This document shows positions 33,325 through 43,900 of a DNA stretch of 64,000 bases, piece after piece. Below the pieces are notes generated by a model. That model searched no databases and was not told the origin of the DNA. It worked only from the letters and a program-made list of their open reading frames with translations. Position 1 is the stretch's first letter. Each line of letters starts with the position of its first letter. Source of the stretch: an uncultured Duncaniella sp. (GTDB lineage Bacteria; Bacteroidota; Bacteroidia; Bacteroidales; Muribaculaceae); contig CAJUIX010000007.1 in assembly GCA_910586665.1 (NCBI GenBank), forward strand, positions 74,832 through 138,831. The letters run 5' to 3'. Both the position numbers and the translations under genes were made by a program.

Positions 33325-34356
33325 TTACTTGATTACGACATCGGGATACTCGGCTACGACGTTGCGGTTGTACATAACCATAGTGTCCTTGACAGCTACA
33401 CTCCAACCGTTGCCGTTGACTGTGTAGTCGAGGTAGAGGCCGTCGCGGTCGGTGCCGCTGATGCTGTTCTTCTCACCCTTGGTGACAAACTTGCCGCTAC
33501 CGCTGGCAGTCACGCCCTCGTCAGCCGAGGAGATTGTGCAGGTGCCGTCCTCGCTGAAGTTGAGTGCGAGGGTGTAGTTGTACTTGTGCTCGGCATCAGT
33601 CTGGGTCGAAAGGGGAAGAGTGCAGCTGCGGTAGGCAGAGGTGATAGTTTTCACCTGCTCATCCTTCTCAACATATTTGTTGTGACGGACGATGGTCTTC
33701 ACGTTGCCGTCGACAGTGAGCTGGTCGACGCCGCGGCGGAGGTAGGCACCTGACCACTCGTTGACAAACTTGAGGCAGTAGAGGGTGTAGTCCCTGGGAG
33801 CCACAGTCCAGTCGGAAGCCACGAGGCGGTTGGGCGAGGGAAGGGTGCTTTTGCCCTGGAGGATAGAGTCTACGTTCTCGGCGTGGGTCATCACGAGTGG
33901 AAGCACATAGTTGTAAGAGAGTGCTTTCGGGTCGTTGAAGAACTTGTCGGTAAGGCTGACAATCACACCGCCGTCATGGTTGCCGGGCTTGATGTTGATT
34001 GTCGAGCTTTCGAGGCTATAGTAGTCCGAGGGAAGCACCTGCACCTTGGCACCGCCGAAATCGTCAGAGAAATAGAGGTTGTCGCAGAGCGAGGCGTCGA
34101 CATCGAAGTGGATGATGCGCTCCTTACTGTTCTTGTAGGCACCACCCATGACAGCCTTGACCATTACCTTGTGCTGGTTGTCAAGGGTGAGGTCAATTTC
34201 GGTGTCAGAGCCGAGAACCACAGTGCGTCCCACCTTCTGATTGGCGAAGTAGACAGTCTGGTAGTCGAAATCAGGGAAATCGTTGTCGGAGTTATGGCAG
34301 GAGGTCATTGCAACCGACGCGATTGTCGCAAGAGTCAGTATTTTGATAGTTTTCAT
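33325..34356 (-). CDS. DUF1735-domain surface lipoprotein
   Basis: A 343-residue lipoprotein (lipobox AMTSC, then HNSDNDFPDFDYQTVYFA). The DUF1735/BT_3987-like N-terminal domain spans about residues 25-160 with VMGGAYKNSKERIIHFDVD and VLPSDYYSLESSTINIKPG. The C-terminal half contains a WSGAYLRRGVDQ segment and a beta-rich domain ending VAEYPDVVIK. Proteins of this type follow SusD genes and act as surface glycan-binding proteins. It is 25 bases before the GH10-derived gene and 49 bases after susD on the same strand. Confidence 0.8.
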   Translation of the reverse strand: MKTIKILTLATIASVAMTSCHNSDNDFPDFDYQTVYFANQKVGRTVVLGSDTEIDLTLDNQHKVMVKAVMGGAYKNSKERIIHFDVDASLCDNLYFSDDFGGAKVQVLPSDYYSLESSTINIKPGNHDGGVIVSLTDKFFNDPKALSYNYVLPLVMTHAENVDSILQGKSTLPSPNRLVASDWTVAPRDYTLYCLKFVNEWSGAYLRRGVDQLTVDGNVKTIVRHNKYVEKDEQVKTITSAYRSCTLPLSTQTDAEHKYNYTLALNFSEDGTCTISSADEGVTASGSGKFVTKGEKNSISGTDRDGLYLDYTVNGNGWSVAVKDTMVMYNRNVVAEYPDVVIK

Positions 34357-34405
34357 TTTGATTCAAGTGTAGTTTAGTAATGCGTTTTATTTGCACTGAG
34401 GCTCA

Positions 34406-36172
34406 TCACCAGCCCTTGTTCTGCTTAAGATTGTCGAACTTTAGGACTTCGGTCAGGGGAATCGGGCCGTAGTACATGTAGTCGGCAAACGAGCGAGGCT
34501 CGACAGAGGGAATCGGGTTGAAGGCATTGTTGCGGATATCGACGCCGCGGGCGGCCTCGTTGATATCGGCCTTCCAGCGACGGAGATCCCAGAAGCGGAA
34601 GCTCTCGAAGCAGAGTTCGATACGGCGCTCGTTACGGATCAGCTCGCGCATCTTGGCGGGATCGGAGGCACACTCGTCGAGATAGGTCATATCGGTGATG
34701 CCTGCGCGCTCGCGGATAGCCTTGATGACGTCATAGGCTGAGTAGCCGTGCGTACCCGAACCCTTCGGACCCCATACCTCGTTGGCAGCCTCGGCGTAGT
34801 TGAGATACATCTCGGTGTAGCGGAAGCGGGGGTTGTAGTGGTTCTTGCTCTGAGCCATAGAAGGGTCGCAGTTGACATCCATGCGCAGACGCTTCTTCAT
34901 GTAGTAGCCGGTGCGGGTCGAAGTCTCGCGCTTGTTGAGACCGTCGGCTGTAGTTGCGTCGGAAGCAGTGCTGATGGGAGTGTTGTTGACGCCTTCGGGG
35001 CTACCATTATATATAATGTAGAGAGCGAGACGCGGGTCGCGGTTTGCGTAGGGGTTGGCCTCGTCATAGTTGCCGCGCTTGTCAGAAATAGGATAGCCGT
35101 TCTTTGTGGGGAAGGCGTCGACGAGGTTCTGGGTCGGGTTCATGCGGCCTCTACCGTAGAGCGACGGGGGGAAGTGCTCTTCCTCCTGGCTGCGGTTGGA
35201 AGCAACGTTGTCACGCCAGATAATCTCCTTGGGGTTCTTACCTTCGACGATAGCATCAACCTCGGTAGTGTTGCAGTAGTAAGTGTGGCCTTTGGGGTCC
35301 ATGCCGGCAACACCGCCTGCATAGTCAATAACATTGGCTGCTGCGTCGGCAGCCTGCGCCCATGTGGTCTCCGAGCCTTCATAAGCGGGGCTGGCGGCGA
35401 GGAGGGCAACACGGGCACGGATGGCGCGGGCGATAAGACCGTTCATGAGCTGGCGGGCGTAGTGGCCCATCACACGGTTGTAGACTCCTGGGTTGGAGGT
35501 ATACTTGTCAAAGGGAGCGGGGACGGGGCCGTCGGCAGGAATATTTTCATATTCCATCGGGAGATTGGCTTCGGCTACGTCGAGGTCTTCGTTAATCATG
35601 CGGATGCACTCGTCAAATGACGCGCGCGGCATGTTGAAGTCGGAGTTGGTCTTCAGGTAATGGTCGAGAAGAATCACGCCTGAGAGCTGGCCGTCGGCAG
35701 TGATGCCGGAGTGGTTGCGCACGAGGTAGTACATGTAGAGCGCGCGCAGACCGCGGGCTTCGCCGATTGTACGGGCTTTGAAAAGCTCGGCAGCCTCGGG
35801 ATCATCGGCCCAGTGAACGTCGTCCACCTTCTCGAGAAAGAGGTTGAGATTCTGGATGGAGTTGAGGCTGTTGACCCACTGCGAGAGGGGGTCGTTGCTC
35901 GAAGTCCATGCGCCGGTGGTCATCTTGCGGAAAGCGTTGTCCTTATCGTTGGTCACAGCGTCGTCAGTCGCATACTCGCTGTTGTCATAGTATGAAGGGA
36001 TGCTGCGGTAGACGTGGAGAAGGAAGCCCTGCGCGAAACGCGAGTCCTCGTCCATCTGATTGAGGTCCTTCAGGTTCTCCTTAGCCGGATCAAAGAGGTC
36101 GTCACAAGCCGAGAAGCAAGTGAGGGCGCCGAGAGCCAGCAGTAAGGAAGCTATTTTATGTTTCATTGTCAT
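34406..36172 (-). CDS. SusD/RagB-family glycan-binding lipoprotein (pair 2)
   Basis: A 588-residue SusD homolog with signal peptide and lipobox CFSAC. It has the tetratricopeptide-rich fold and the family C-terminal motif (RFRYTEMYLNYAEAANEVWG, then RNERRIELCFESFRFWDLRRW). It should form the lid over the SusC-like transporter encoded immediately upstream (36192-39002, 19 bases away) and bind xylan-derived oligosaccharides. Translation may begin at the first or third codon (MTMKHKIAS); both give the same signal peptide. Confidence 0.95.
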   Translation of the reverse strand: MTMKHKIASLLLALGALTCFSACDDLFDPAKENLKDLNQMDEDSRFAQGFLLHVYRSIPSYYDNSEYATDDAVTNDKDNAFRKMTTGAWTSSNDPLSQWVNSLNSIQNLNLFLEKVDDVHWADDPEAAELFKARTIGEARGLRALYMYYLVRNHSGITADGQLSGVILLDHYLKTNSDFNMPRASFDECIRMINEDLDVAEANLPMEYENIPADGPVPAPFDKYTSNPGVYNRVMGHYARQLMNGLIARAIRARVALLAASPAYEGSETTWAQAADAAANVIDYAGGVAGMDPKGHTYYCNTTEVDAIVEGKNPKEIIWRDNVASNRSQEEEHFPPSLYGRGRMNPTQNLVDAFPTKNGYPISDKRGNYDEANPYANRDPRLALYIIYNGSPEGVNNTPISTASDATTADGLNKRETSTRTGYYMKKRLRMDVNCDPSMAQSKNHYNPRFRYTEMYLNYAEAANEVWGPKGSGTHGYSAYDVIKAIRERAGITDMTYLDECASDPAKMRELIRNERRIELCFESFRFWDLRRWKADINEAARGVDIRNNAFNPIPSVEPRSFADYMYYGPIPLTEVLKFDNLKQNKGW

Positions 36173-36191
36173 TTCTCTTTTAAGGTTAAAA

Positions 36192-39002
36192 TCAGAATGA
36201 GAGTTTGCAACCTAAGATGTAGCTACGATATGACGGAGCACCCGTGGTCTGCTCGAGAATCTTGCGCTCCTTGGCGATAGTCGCGAGGTTTTCACCCTCG
36301 ACATATACGCTGATACCGTTGAGGACCTTGCCTGAGAAGATAGAGGCGGGAAGATCATAAGTGAGCTGCACGCGGGCGAGGTCGAAGCGGTTGGTGCTGT
36401 AGCGCCAGAAGGTCGAAGTCTGTGAGTTGTTGGCAGTGGTGCCGGTGGTCAGACGGGGATAGAGGGCTGTAGAGGCGGTCTCGGGTGTCCAGCGGTTCCA
36501 GGCGTTCTCGGAGTACTTATTGTCGCCACCGTTGAGATAGTAGCTGTTGTTATTGAAGCCGACGCCTCCGCTGCGGCCTGTACCGTAGGCAAAGAAAGTG
36601 AAGTTGCGCCACTTGGCGGTGAGGTTGATGCCGTAGCTGAACTTCGGAGTCCATGAACCGAGATATACACGGTCATTCGAGTCGACAACACCGTCGCCGT
36701 TGACGTCCTTATATTTGAGATCGCCGGGGCGGAGGACACCGCCGAATGTCTGGCGGACGTCGCGGCTGTCAATCTCTTCCTGGTTCTGGAAGAAACCTTC
36801 GCAGATGTAGCCGAAAGCTGAGCTGAGAGGACGGCCTACTGCCGAGAGATACTTCTCCTGAACCATTTCGTCGCGACGGGTGGCCTTGTCAGTCATGTAG
36901 AGACCGGCGAAACCGAGTCCGAGTTCAACCTCGCCCACATTCTTGAGCACGTTGACCGAGAAGTCGAAACCGTGACGGCGGTCGTTGTTGTAGTTAATCC
37001 AGGGAATGAAGGAGGCATCCCACTTGTTCATGAAGTTGGGGAAGATAGAGTTGACACCCTGGGTGAGACCACCCTTGGTATCCTGGATAAACCAGTTGGC
37101 GTTGAGGCTGAGGAGGTCGTTGAAGAGACGGGTCTCAAGACCTACGCGGATTTCCTCACGGGTGATGAAGGTGAGGTCGTAGTTGTCGGCACGCTTGGGC
37201 ATAGAGGTGTTGCCGCCGGCGCCACCGTCATGCCATGTCCACCAGCCACCGTCGCCCTTGTAGGCGTAGTAGCCTTTCCAAAGATACCAGCCGTCGATGT
37301 CAATGTCCTGGTGGAGTTTGGCAGCAGAGGCGGTGAGCTTGAGCTCGTCGATCCACGACACATTCTCACGGATGAAGTTCTCCTGGCCGATGCGCCAGCC
37401 AAGGGTCACGCCGGGCGAGAAGGCCTGACGATGGCCGGGGGCGAGCTTCGACGAGTGAACGAGCGCACCTGAGAGGATGCCGTAGTAGCGGTGGTCATAG
37501 TTGTATGACACCTGCATACCGAGGTTCACGTTTGAAGTATTGTGGAAGGAGCTGCTCTCGTGGTCAGCGTCGGCAGAGTTGTGGGTCTGATAGCCCCAGC
37601 CGAGCAGAGATGCGTCGACCTGGTGGAGTCCGCCGAAGACACGGTTATAGTCAAACTGCGCGCGGAACATCATGTTCTGATAGTAGGTCGACTGGCCGAC
37701 GAACTCATTGGTCGAGTTGGCGTCGTTGCCGTGCTTGTTGAGGTCGATAATCATATCCTTGCCGTTGACCTTGCCCCAGGTAGGCTCGTAGACGGCGTAT
37801 GCCTCATTGAAGCCCTCGGAGTAGATTGAGCGGTAGTCAAGGCTGAAGGCAGTCTTGAAAGTAAGGCCTTTGAGGATTGCCTTGAGGTCGAAGTTGAGAC
37901 CCACGTCGAAGATGAAGTTGCGGGTCTTGGTCTTCACATAGCCGGCCTCGTAAGCATCGGCGATGGCATTAGTGGCATTGTTGGATGTACCGCCGAGGAG
38001 ATACTTGCCATCGATGAGAGTGGCCGAATTGACGATGCTCTGGAGCTTCTCATTGTCGGGGTCAATCATATCCACGGGGAGGAGGACGCCGAAGCGGTTG
38101 GGCCAGGTGCCTGCAGCCATGCCCCAGAAGTCGCCTCGCGAAGCATAGTTGTCATCAAGGCGGACAGCTGCGTTGGTGTAGCCGGTCAACCAGTCAGTGA
38201 TGCTCATGTCGACGTTACCGCGGACATTGAAGCGGAGCGAGTTGTCATTCTTATGGTCACCAATCTTCACAAGTCCGTCGGAATAGTTGAGACCGATGTT
38301 CATATAATAATGTGTACGCTCGTTACCACCGCGAATTTCTCCGTTGGCCTCATACCAGTTAGAGAACTTACGCAGATAGTCGTCGTTGTAGTACTTCTGG
38401 TCGGGATAGCGGTAGGGATTCGAACCGATAGCGGTGTTGTAGATTGTATTGGCGTCGTAGCGCTCGGAGAGACCGTCGTTGCGGCATGCCTCGTTGTAGA
38501 GAGTCATGTAGCTGGCGGCGTCGAGGAACTTGGGATAATTCTTCGGGACGTAGAATCCGACGTTGGCGCGGAAGTCGATACGCATGCTTTCGTTGGCACC
38601 GCGCTTGGTGGTGATGAGAACCACACCCTTGGCGCCACGGCTACCGTAGAGAGCCACGGCTGCGGCATCCTTGAGGACGCTGACCGACTCGACTTCGGAA
38701 GCGAGGACATCGTTAGCGTCACGGGGCATACCGTCGACGAGGATGAGGGCGTCCTGGCCCCACACCTGTCCGTTGTAGCCGCCGATATATGACTCCAATG
38801 CTCCGCCGAGGGCGGCAGTGGTGTAGTTTTTCTTCATCAGATCGGCTACGTTGACCGACGATATCGCGTTGACGACATCCTCCTGGGGCGTAGTCCCGAA
38901 AGCGACGTTCACGATACTGTCGCTCTGTGCATGGGCTGTCACGCCGGGCATCAAAACCAGCGCGAAGGCAGCACATCCAATATATTTAGATACTATATTC
39001 AT
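36192..39002 (-). CDS. SusC/RagA-family TonB-dependent transporter, short form (pair 2)
   Basis: A 936-residue SusC homolog. After the signal peptide (to about AHA-Q) it proceeds almost directly to the plug (VNVADLMKKNYTTAALGGAL, then DALILVDGMPRDAN and ALYGSRGAKGVVLITTKRG) and the barrel ending RSYILGCKLSF. It lacks the N-terminal carboxypeptidase-regulatory-like domain present in the 1039-residue paralog at 40925-44044. The missing part does not look like a truncation because an intact signal peptide is present. It is paired with the SusD at 34406-36172. Confidence 0.95.
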   Translation of the reverse strand: MNIVSKYIGCAAFALVLMPGVTAHAQSDSIVNVAFGTTPQEDVVNAISSVNVADLMKKNYTTAALGGALESYIGGYNGQVWGQDALILVDGMPRDANDVLASEVESVSVLKDAAAVALYGSRGAKGVVLITTKRGANESMRIDFRANVGFYVPKNYPKFLDAASYMTLYNEACRNDGLSERYDANTIYNTAIGSNPYRYPDQKYYNDDYLRKFSNWYEANGEIRGGNERTHYYMNIGLNYSDGLVKIGDHKNDNSLRFNVRGNVDMSITDWLTGYTNAAVRLDDNYASRGDFWGMAAGTWPNRFGVLLPVDMIDPDNEKLQSIVNSATLIDGKYLLGGTSNNATNAIADAYEAGYVKTKTRNFIFDVGLNFDLKAILKGLTFKTAFSLDYRSIYSEGFNEAYAVYEPTWGKVNGKDMIIDLNKHGNDANSTNEFVGQSTYYQNMMFRAQFDYNRVFGGLHQVDASLLGWGYQTHNSADADHESSSFHNTSNVNLGMQVSYNYDHRYYGILSGALVHSSKLAPGHRQAFSPGVTLGWRIGQENFIRENVSWIDELKLTASAAKLHQDIDIDGWYLWKGYYAYKGDGGWWTWHDGGAGGNTSMPKRADNYDLTFITREEIRVGLETRLFNDLLSLNANWFIQDTKGGLTQGVNSIFPNFMNKWDASFIPWINYNNDRRHGFDFSVNVLKNVGEVELGLGFAGLYMTDKATRRDEMVQEKYLSAVGRPLSSAFGYICEGFFQNQEEIDSRDVRQTFGGVLRPGDLKYKDVNGDGVVDSNDRVYLGSWTPKFSYGINLTAKWRNFTFFAYGTGRSGGVGFNNNSYYLNGGDNKYSENAWNRWTPETASTALYPRLTTGTTANNSQTSTFWRYSTNRFDLARVQLTYDLPASIFSGKVLNGISVYVEGENLATIAKERKILEQTTGAPSYRSYILGCKLSF

Positions 39003-39025
39003 ACTTGGGTCTAATGTTTAGTGGT

Positions 39026-40912
39026 TTACCATCCGGGGTTTTGTCCAAATTCAGGATAGATGTTGACGTCGGCCGTAGGCATCGGGAACCAGTAGTGACG
39101 GTCGTCGAGTTTGCGCTCGAGGATGACCTCTTCACGGAGGTTGACCACCCGGGCCTCGCTCGGGTTCTTGTAGTCCATACCTGCGCCACGGTCAAATTCG
39201 AGGCGGGTCTTGTAGGTGTAGGGACGCTCTGTGAGGAGGAGCCAGCGACGGAGGTCATGGAAACGATGCCCCTCGAAGGCAAGCTCAACGGCGCGCTCGC
39301 GGCGAAGCTCGCTCATGAAACTGTCAAGGCTCGAGCTATACTTGGCAGCGACGGGGTCCACACCTGCGCGGGCACGCACCTTGTTGACTGCATCGACGGC
39401 TGTCATGCCGAATGACTGAGCTTTCGAAGAGGGTGAGCCGTAGCCCTGTGCGGCAGCCTCGGCGTAGAGCAGATAGACATCGGCGAGACGCATGAAGCTG
39501 ACAGACATACACAGTTCATATTCATTATATGTACCAATTACCTTAGTCATCTGGGGAATCCATTTAGTCTCAATGAACCCTGTAAGATTTGACTTCAAGG
39601 CATTGCTTGTGCGGTGAGCACCGGTAGAGAATAGGCTGGCATACTTAACTTCTTCTTTAGCCGTTCCTTGGTCATCCTTGACAACTTGAACGCCGTCATA
39701 AGCGATGTCCTTGTAGAAGCGCGGGTCGCGGTTCTTCCAGGGATGGGTTGGATCATAGCCTGACTCGGAGTCTGCCTCAGCCCATGACTTGATAGGAAGA
39801 CCGTTCTGCATACCGTAGTTCATGACATAGTTGGCAGTGGGCTGCACCTTTACGCCTGATGAAATCACGAGCGGGCAGAAGTAGTCATTACGCTGGTTCC
39901 ACATCGAAGCACCGAGAATGTCTGTATTGTTATGTATCAAAATGGCCTCTTTCAGACCGGGGATGCGGGTACCGCGGTCGGCATAGTAGAAGAGGTCGGA
40001 CCACTGGGAGAAAGGAGCAAGCTCGTAACGGCCGGTTGATTCTGCAAGATTGAGAGCCTCACCGAGGAGTTCGGCGCCCTGCTTGCAAAGCTCGGCATTG
40101 TAGCTCTTGGATCCTGTCGACTCATAGTTCATGAGCGGGCTGCCTGCCCAAAGGAGGGTCTTGCCGGCAAAGGCGAGAGCCATAATCTTATTGGCACGAA
40201 AATTGTTATTGCCAATCGTGGGGCGGCCTGCAGCGGTCTGATCCCAGTCCACGGGGAGGAGCCTTGCGGCAGCCTCAAGGTCGGCGGCAGCAAGCTTGGC
40301 AGTCTCCTGATAGTTCAGACGGGGAAGTTTGGGAGTCTCGCCCGAAGGGAGCACATGGTCGATGTAGGGAAGACCACCCCAGTACTGCATAATCATATAA
40401 TGGTTCCAGCCACGGAAGAAGAGGAGCTGGCCCTTGATGATGTCGCGCTCCTCGGCTGTGGCATCGGTTAGCTTGTCGAGGTTGGCGAGACCGATATTGG
40501 CCTTGCGGATGCTATACCATGACAGTTTCCAGATATTACCTTTCTTGGTTCGTTCTGTACCTGAAGGATCACCATCGTCAGGCTTCGGGAAGCCGTAGAT
40601 GAAGGTACCGCCGTCGACTACGGGACGATAATTACCCTGATCAATGAAGTAGGCAAGCGGACGGGTGTCGGAAGGCTCCCAATATTCATCCTCACCGAGG
40701 TTCCAGCTACAGTGATATTCATTACCTACAACCTTCGGAATAGCCGAATAAAGCTCCTCGACGAAGCCCTGGAAGTTGCGGAAGTTCTTGTAAGGCTCGT
40801 TTTCGTCAATATCGCTGCCGGGAGCCTTGTCGAGGTAGTCGGTACAAGCACCGAGAGCCAAAACGGAGGCCGTCAGCAGGACTTTTGAGAATTTGGATAT
40901 ATAATTTTTCAT
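39026..40912 (-). CDS. SusD/RagB-family glycan-binding lipoprotein (pair 1)
   Basis: A 628-residue SusD homolog with lipobox LGAC and typical beginning TDYLDKAPGSDIDENEPYKN. The C-terminal family motif appears as LADVYLLYAEAAAQGYGSPS and ELRRERAVELAFEGHRFHDL. It ends with NIYPEFGQNPGW, usual for SusD. It pairs with the long SusC at 40925-44044, 12 bases upstream, and should deliver large xylan fragments to that transporter. Confidence 0.95.
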   Translation of the reverse strand: MKNYISKFSKVLLTASVLALGACTDYLDKAPGSDIDENEPYKNFRNFQGFVEELYSAIPKVVGNEYHCSWNLGEDEYWEPSDTRPLAYFIDQGNYRPVVDGGTFIYGFPKPDDGDPSGTERTKKGNIWKLSWYSIRKANIGLANLDKLTDATAEERDIIKGQLLFFRGWNHYMIMQYWGGLPYIDHVLPSGETPKLPRLNYQETAKLAAADLEAAARLLPVDWDQTAAGRPTIGNNNFRANKIMALAFAGKTLLWAGSPLMNYESTGSKSYNAELCKQGAELLGEALNLAESTGRYELAPFSQWSDLFYYADRGTRIPGLKEAILIHNNTDILGASMWNQRNDYFCPLVISSGVKVQPTANYVMNYGMQNGLPIKSWAEADSESGYDPTHPWKNRDPRFYKDIAYDGVQVVKDDQGTAKEEVKYASLFSTGAHRTSNALKSNLTGFIETKWIPQMTKVIGTYNEYELCMSVSFMRLADVYLLYAEAAAQGYGSPSSKAQSFGMTAVDAVNKVRARAGVDPVAAKYSSSLDSFMSELRRERAVELAFEGHRFHDLRRWLLLTERPYTYKTRLEFDRGAGMDYKNPSEARVVNLREEVILERKLDDRHYWFPMPTADVNIYPEFGQNPGW

Positions 40913-40924
40913 TTTGCGGTCAAA

Positions 40925-43900
40925 TTATAAGGTTATGTCTAAACCAATATTGAAACGGCGTACCGTAGGATATGCTCCGTCAGTCGAGTTATATCCGCCG
41001 AGGTTTGATTCGCGGTCGTCGGGCATCTTGGTCCAAAGCCAAAGGTTGTCACCGTTGACATAGACGCGACAGTTGCTGACGCCGATCTTGCGGGTAAACT
41101 TTGCGGGGATACGATAGGAGATTTCTGCATTTTTCAGACGGACGAAGGAGGCGTCGTAGCTGTAGCGGGTACCGCGGGCCGACTCATCGGCCTTGGTTGT
41201 CCAGCGGGGCATGGGGAGACCGCCGTTGAGGGGAGTCCAATAGCTGCCTTCGACGTAGGCGACAACGTTTGAGTTGTTGAAGGTCGGGAAGTTAATCTCA
41301 CGGGTTACGTTAGTTACACCGTAGAACTGGACCATTGCGCTGAGTCCCTTCCACTCGAAGCCAAGAGTGGCGTTGTAAGTGTTCTGAGGCATAGAGCTGT
41401 AGCCGACGGGAGCCTTGTCGTTGACGTCGATGACACCGTCGCCGTTGAAATCGACAATCTTATAGTCGCCGGGGAGTTTGTTCTCATTCTGTGATGCCCA
41501 GGTAGAGCCAAGGATGTCATCCCACGAACCCATTGTACCCGAACTGATGTAGTCGAGGCGTTGGTCGATAGCATGACCGGCCTTCTTCTGATAGTCGGGA
41601 AGAAGGGGAGCGTCGTCGCGGAACTTAACCTTGTTGGTTGCGTGGGTCATACTTGCATTCAGCCAGATGCGGGTGTCGCGGTTGAAGGGATAGTTGAAGC
41701 GGAGCTCGAGTTCGTAACCCTTGCTGTCCACAGCACCGAGGTTGGCTGCGGGAGCTTGTGCGCCGAAGTATGATGGGATAGCACGATTGTTACCGCTGAT
41801 GAAAATGTCTGTGCGCTTGTCGGAGAAGAAGTCGACCGAACCGCTGAACATGTTGGCGAGGAAGCCGTAGTCAAGACCTATGTTGCGCTTGGTCACCTTT
41901 TCCCAAGTGATGTCGGGGTTGCCGAGCATTGTAATCTTGTAGAATGTATAGGGTGTGTTGGCGGGATTGACCATACCCATCATGACGTTGCCGCCGTAGG
42001 AATACTGGTCGCGATAGAGCCAACGGCCACCTGCGCTGTCGTCACCGACCTTACCCCATGATCCACGGAACTTCAACTGGTCAATCCATGTAAGACCCTT
42101 CATGAAGGGCTCTTCGCTGAGGCGCCAGCCGAGTGAGAAGGAGGGGAAGAAGTCAAAGCGGTTGTTGGAACCGAATTTCTCAGAACCGTTGTAGGCACCG
42201 TTGAACTCGGCGAAGTAACGATAGTCGAAGTTATAGGTTGTACGGAACACCCAGTCCTCACGATAGTGGTGGAACTCGGAACCTCTTGCATAATCCTCAC
42301 GGTTGAAGGCACCCATAGCGGTAACTTCGTGCTTGCCGAAGGAGCGGTTGTAGTCAACCTGGAAAGCGTAGTAAACCTTGCGGAAAGTCTGGTCGCGGTT
42401 CACCTCGCCACCCTGGGTCTGCCAGTAAATACCGTTATTGAAGTCAAGCTGGCTACCCTGATCCATAACTTGCTGGTATCTTACATCTCCCGTAGTAGGA
42501 TCGACCCACTTGGACTGTACACCGTTGTCGAGGTCTACGATACCGCGGCGGTGCTCAAGGAAACTGTAGTCGAGTGAGAGACGGCCCTGGAGGTGGAGAC
42601 CCTTGGTGATGAAGTCGAGGTCCTGACCGAGAACGAAGTCGGAGTTAATCTTGGTGGTTGTGCGCTTCTCGACACCGGAGGTGGCGATAATCTTTGCAGA
42701 GTTCTGCACGTCGGCATCGCGGGGAGCGTAGTAGCCCCATGTTCCGTCGCTATATACGGGACGCATTGCGCCGGGAGCGGTCTTGTAGGCAGCGTTCCAG
42801 TAGCTTGATGCGGTCGGATCCCATGAATTACGCTCGTAGGGAGTCTGGCGGCGTGCATTTGAGCCGAAGAGATTCACCTGTAGCTTGGTAGTGGGAGTGA
42901 GCTGGAAATCGAGGTTTGAACGGACATTGATACGGTTGAAACCGAAGCCTGCGTCATAACCGCGGTGATTGTCAAATTTTTTGAAAAGGTCACCTTCGTG
43001 GAGGAAGTCGACAGCGGCATAGTATTTCACGAACTTGGTACCGCCGGACACGTCGACACTGGCATTGTAGGAGAAGGCAGCCTTCTTGAAGAGATAGTCT
43101 TCCCAGTCAACGTTAGGATAGCGGTCCCATTCCTCGTCATTGAGGGGGTTGCGGTACTTGTCGATGATTTCCAATGGGAGCATGTCGCCCCAAGCGTTGC
43201 TGCCACCCACGAGAAGCTCGCGCTCGATAGCGCGGTTGCGCAGGAGATAGGAATCATAGGCATCATACTTCTTGGGGAGCTTTGAAGCCACCTTGGCAGT
43301 GAGGTTGACCTTGGCGTGAACCTGTGCGTTGCCTTCCTCACCACGCTTGGTGGTGATAAGGATTACACCGTTTGCACCCTTCACACCATAGACCGCTGTA
43401 GCGGATGCGTCCTTGAGCACTGACACGTTGGCAACAGAAGAGATGTCAACCGAGCTCATCTCACGCTCGATACCGTCGACGAGGACGAGGGGGGCGCTGT
43501 TGTTCCAGGAGCTCTTTGAACGGATGATGATTTCAGGGTCTTCCTCACCCGGCATACCCGTGGAGCTTGAGGTGATGACACCGGGAAGGTTACCGGTGAG
43601 GGCGGCACCGAGGCTGGATACACCGCCGGCGCGCTCAAGAACCTCGCCGGAAGTCTGGGTGATAGCGCCGACCACAGACACTTTCTTCTGCTGGCCGTAG
43701 CCCACGACGACGACTTCGTCGAGTTGCTCAGTATTGGTGGTGAGAGTGACGTCGACAGTTGAACGTCCCTTGACCTCTACCTCCTGTGTATTCATACCGA
43801 TATAGGAGAAAACCAGGACAGCCTTCTTGCTGTCGGGGACATTGAGGGTATAGTTACCGTCAATGTCAGTAGCAGTCACAGTCTTGCTGTTTCCTTTGAG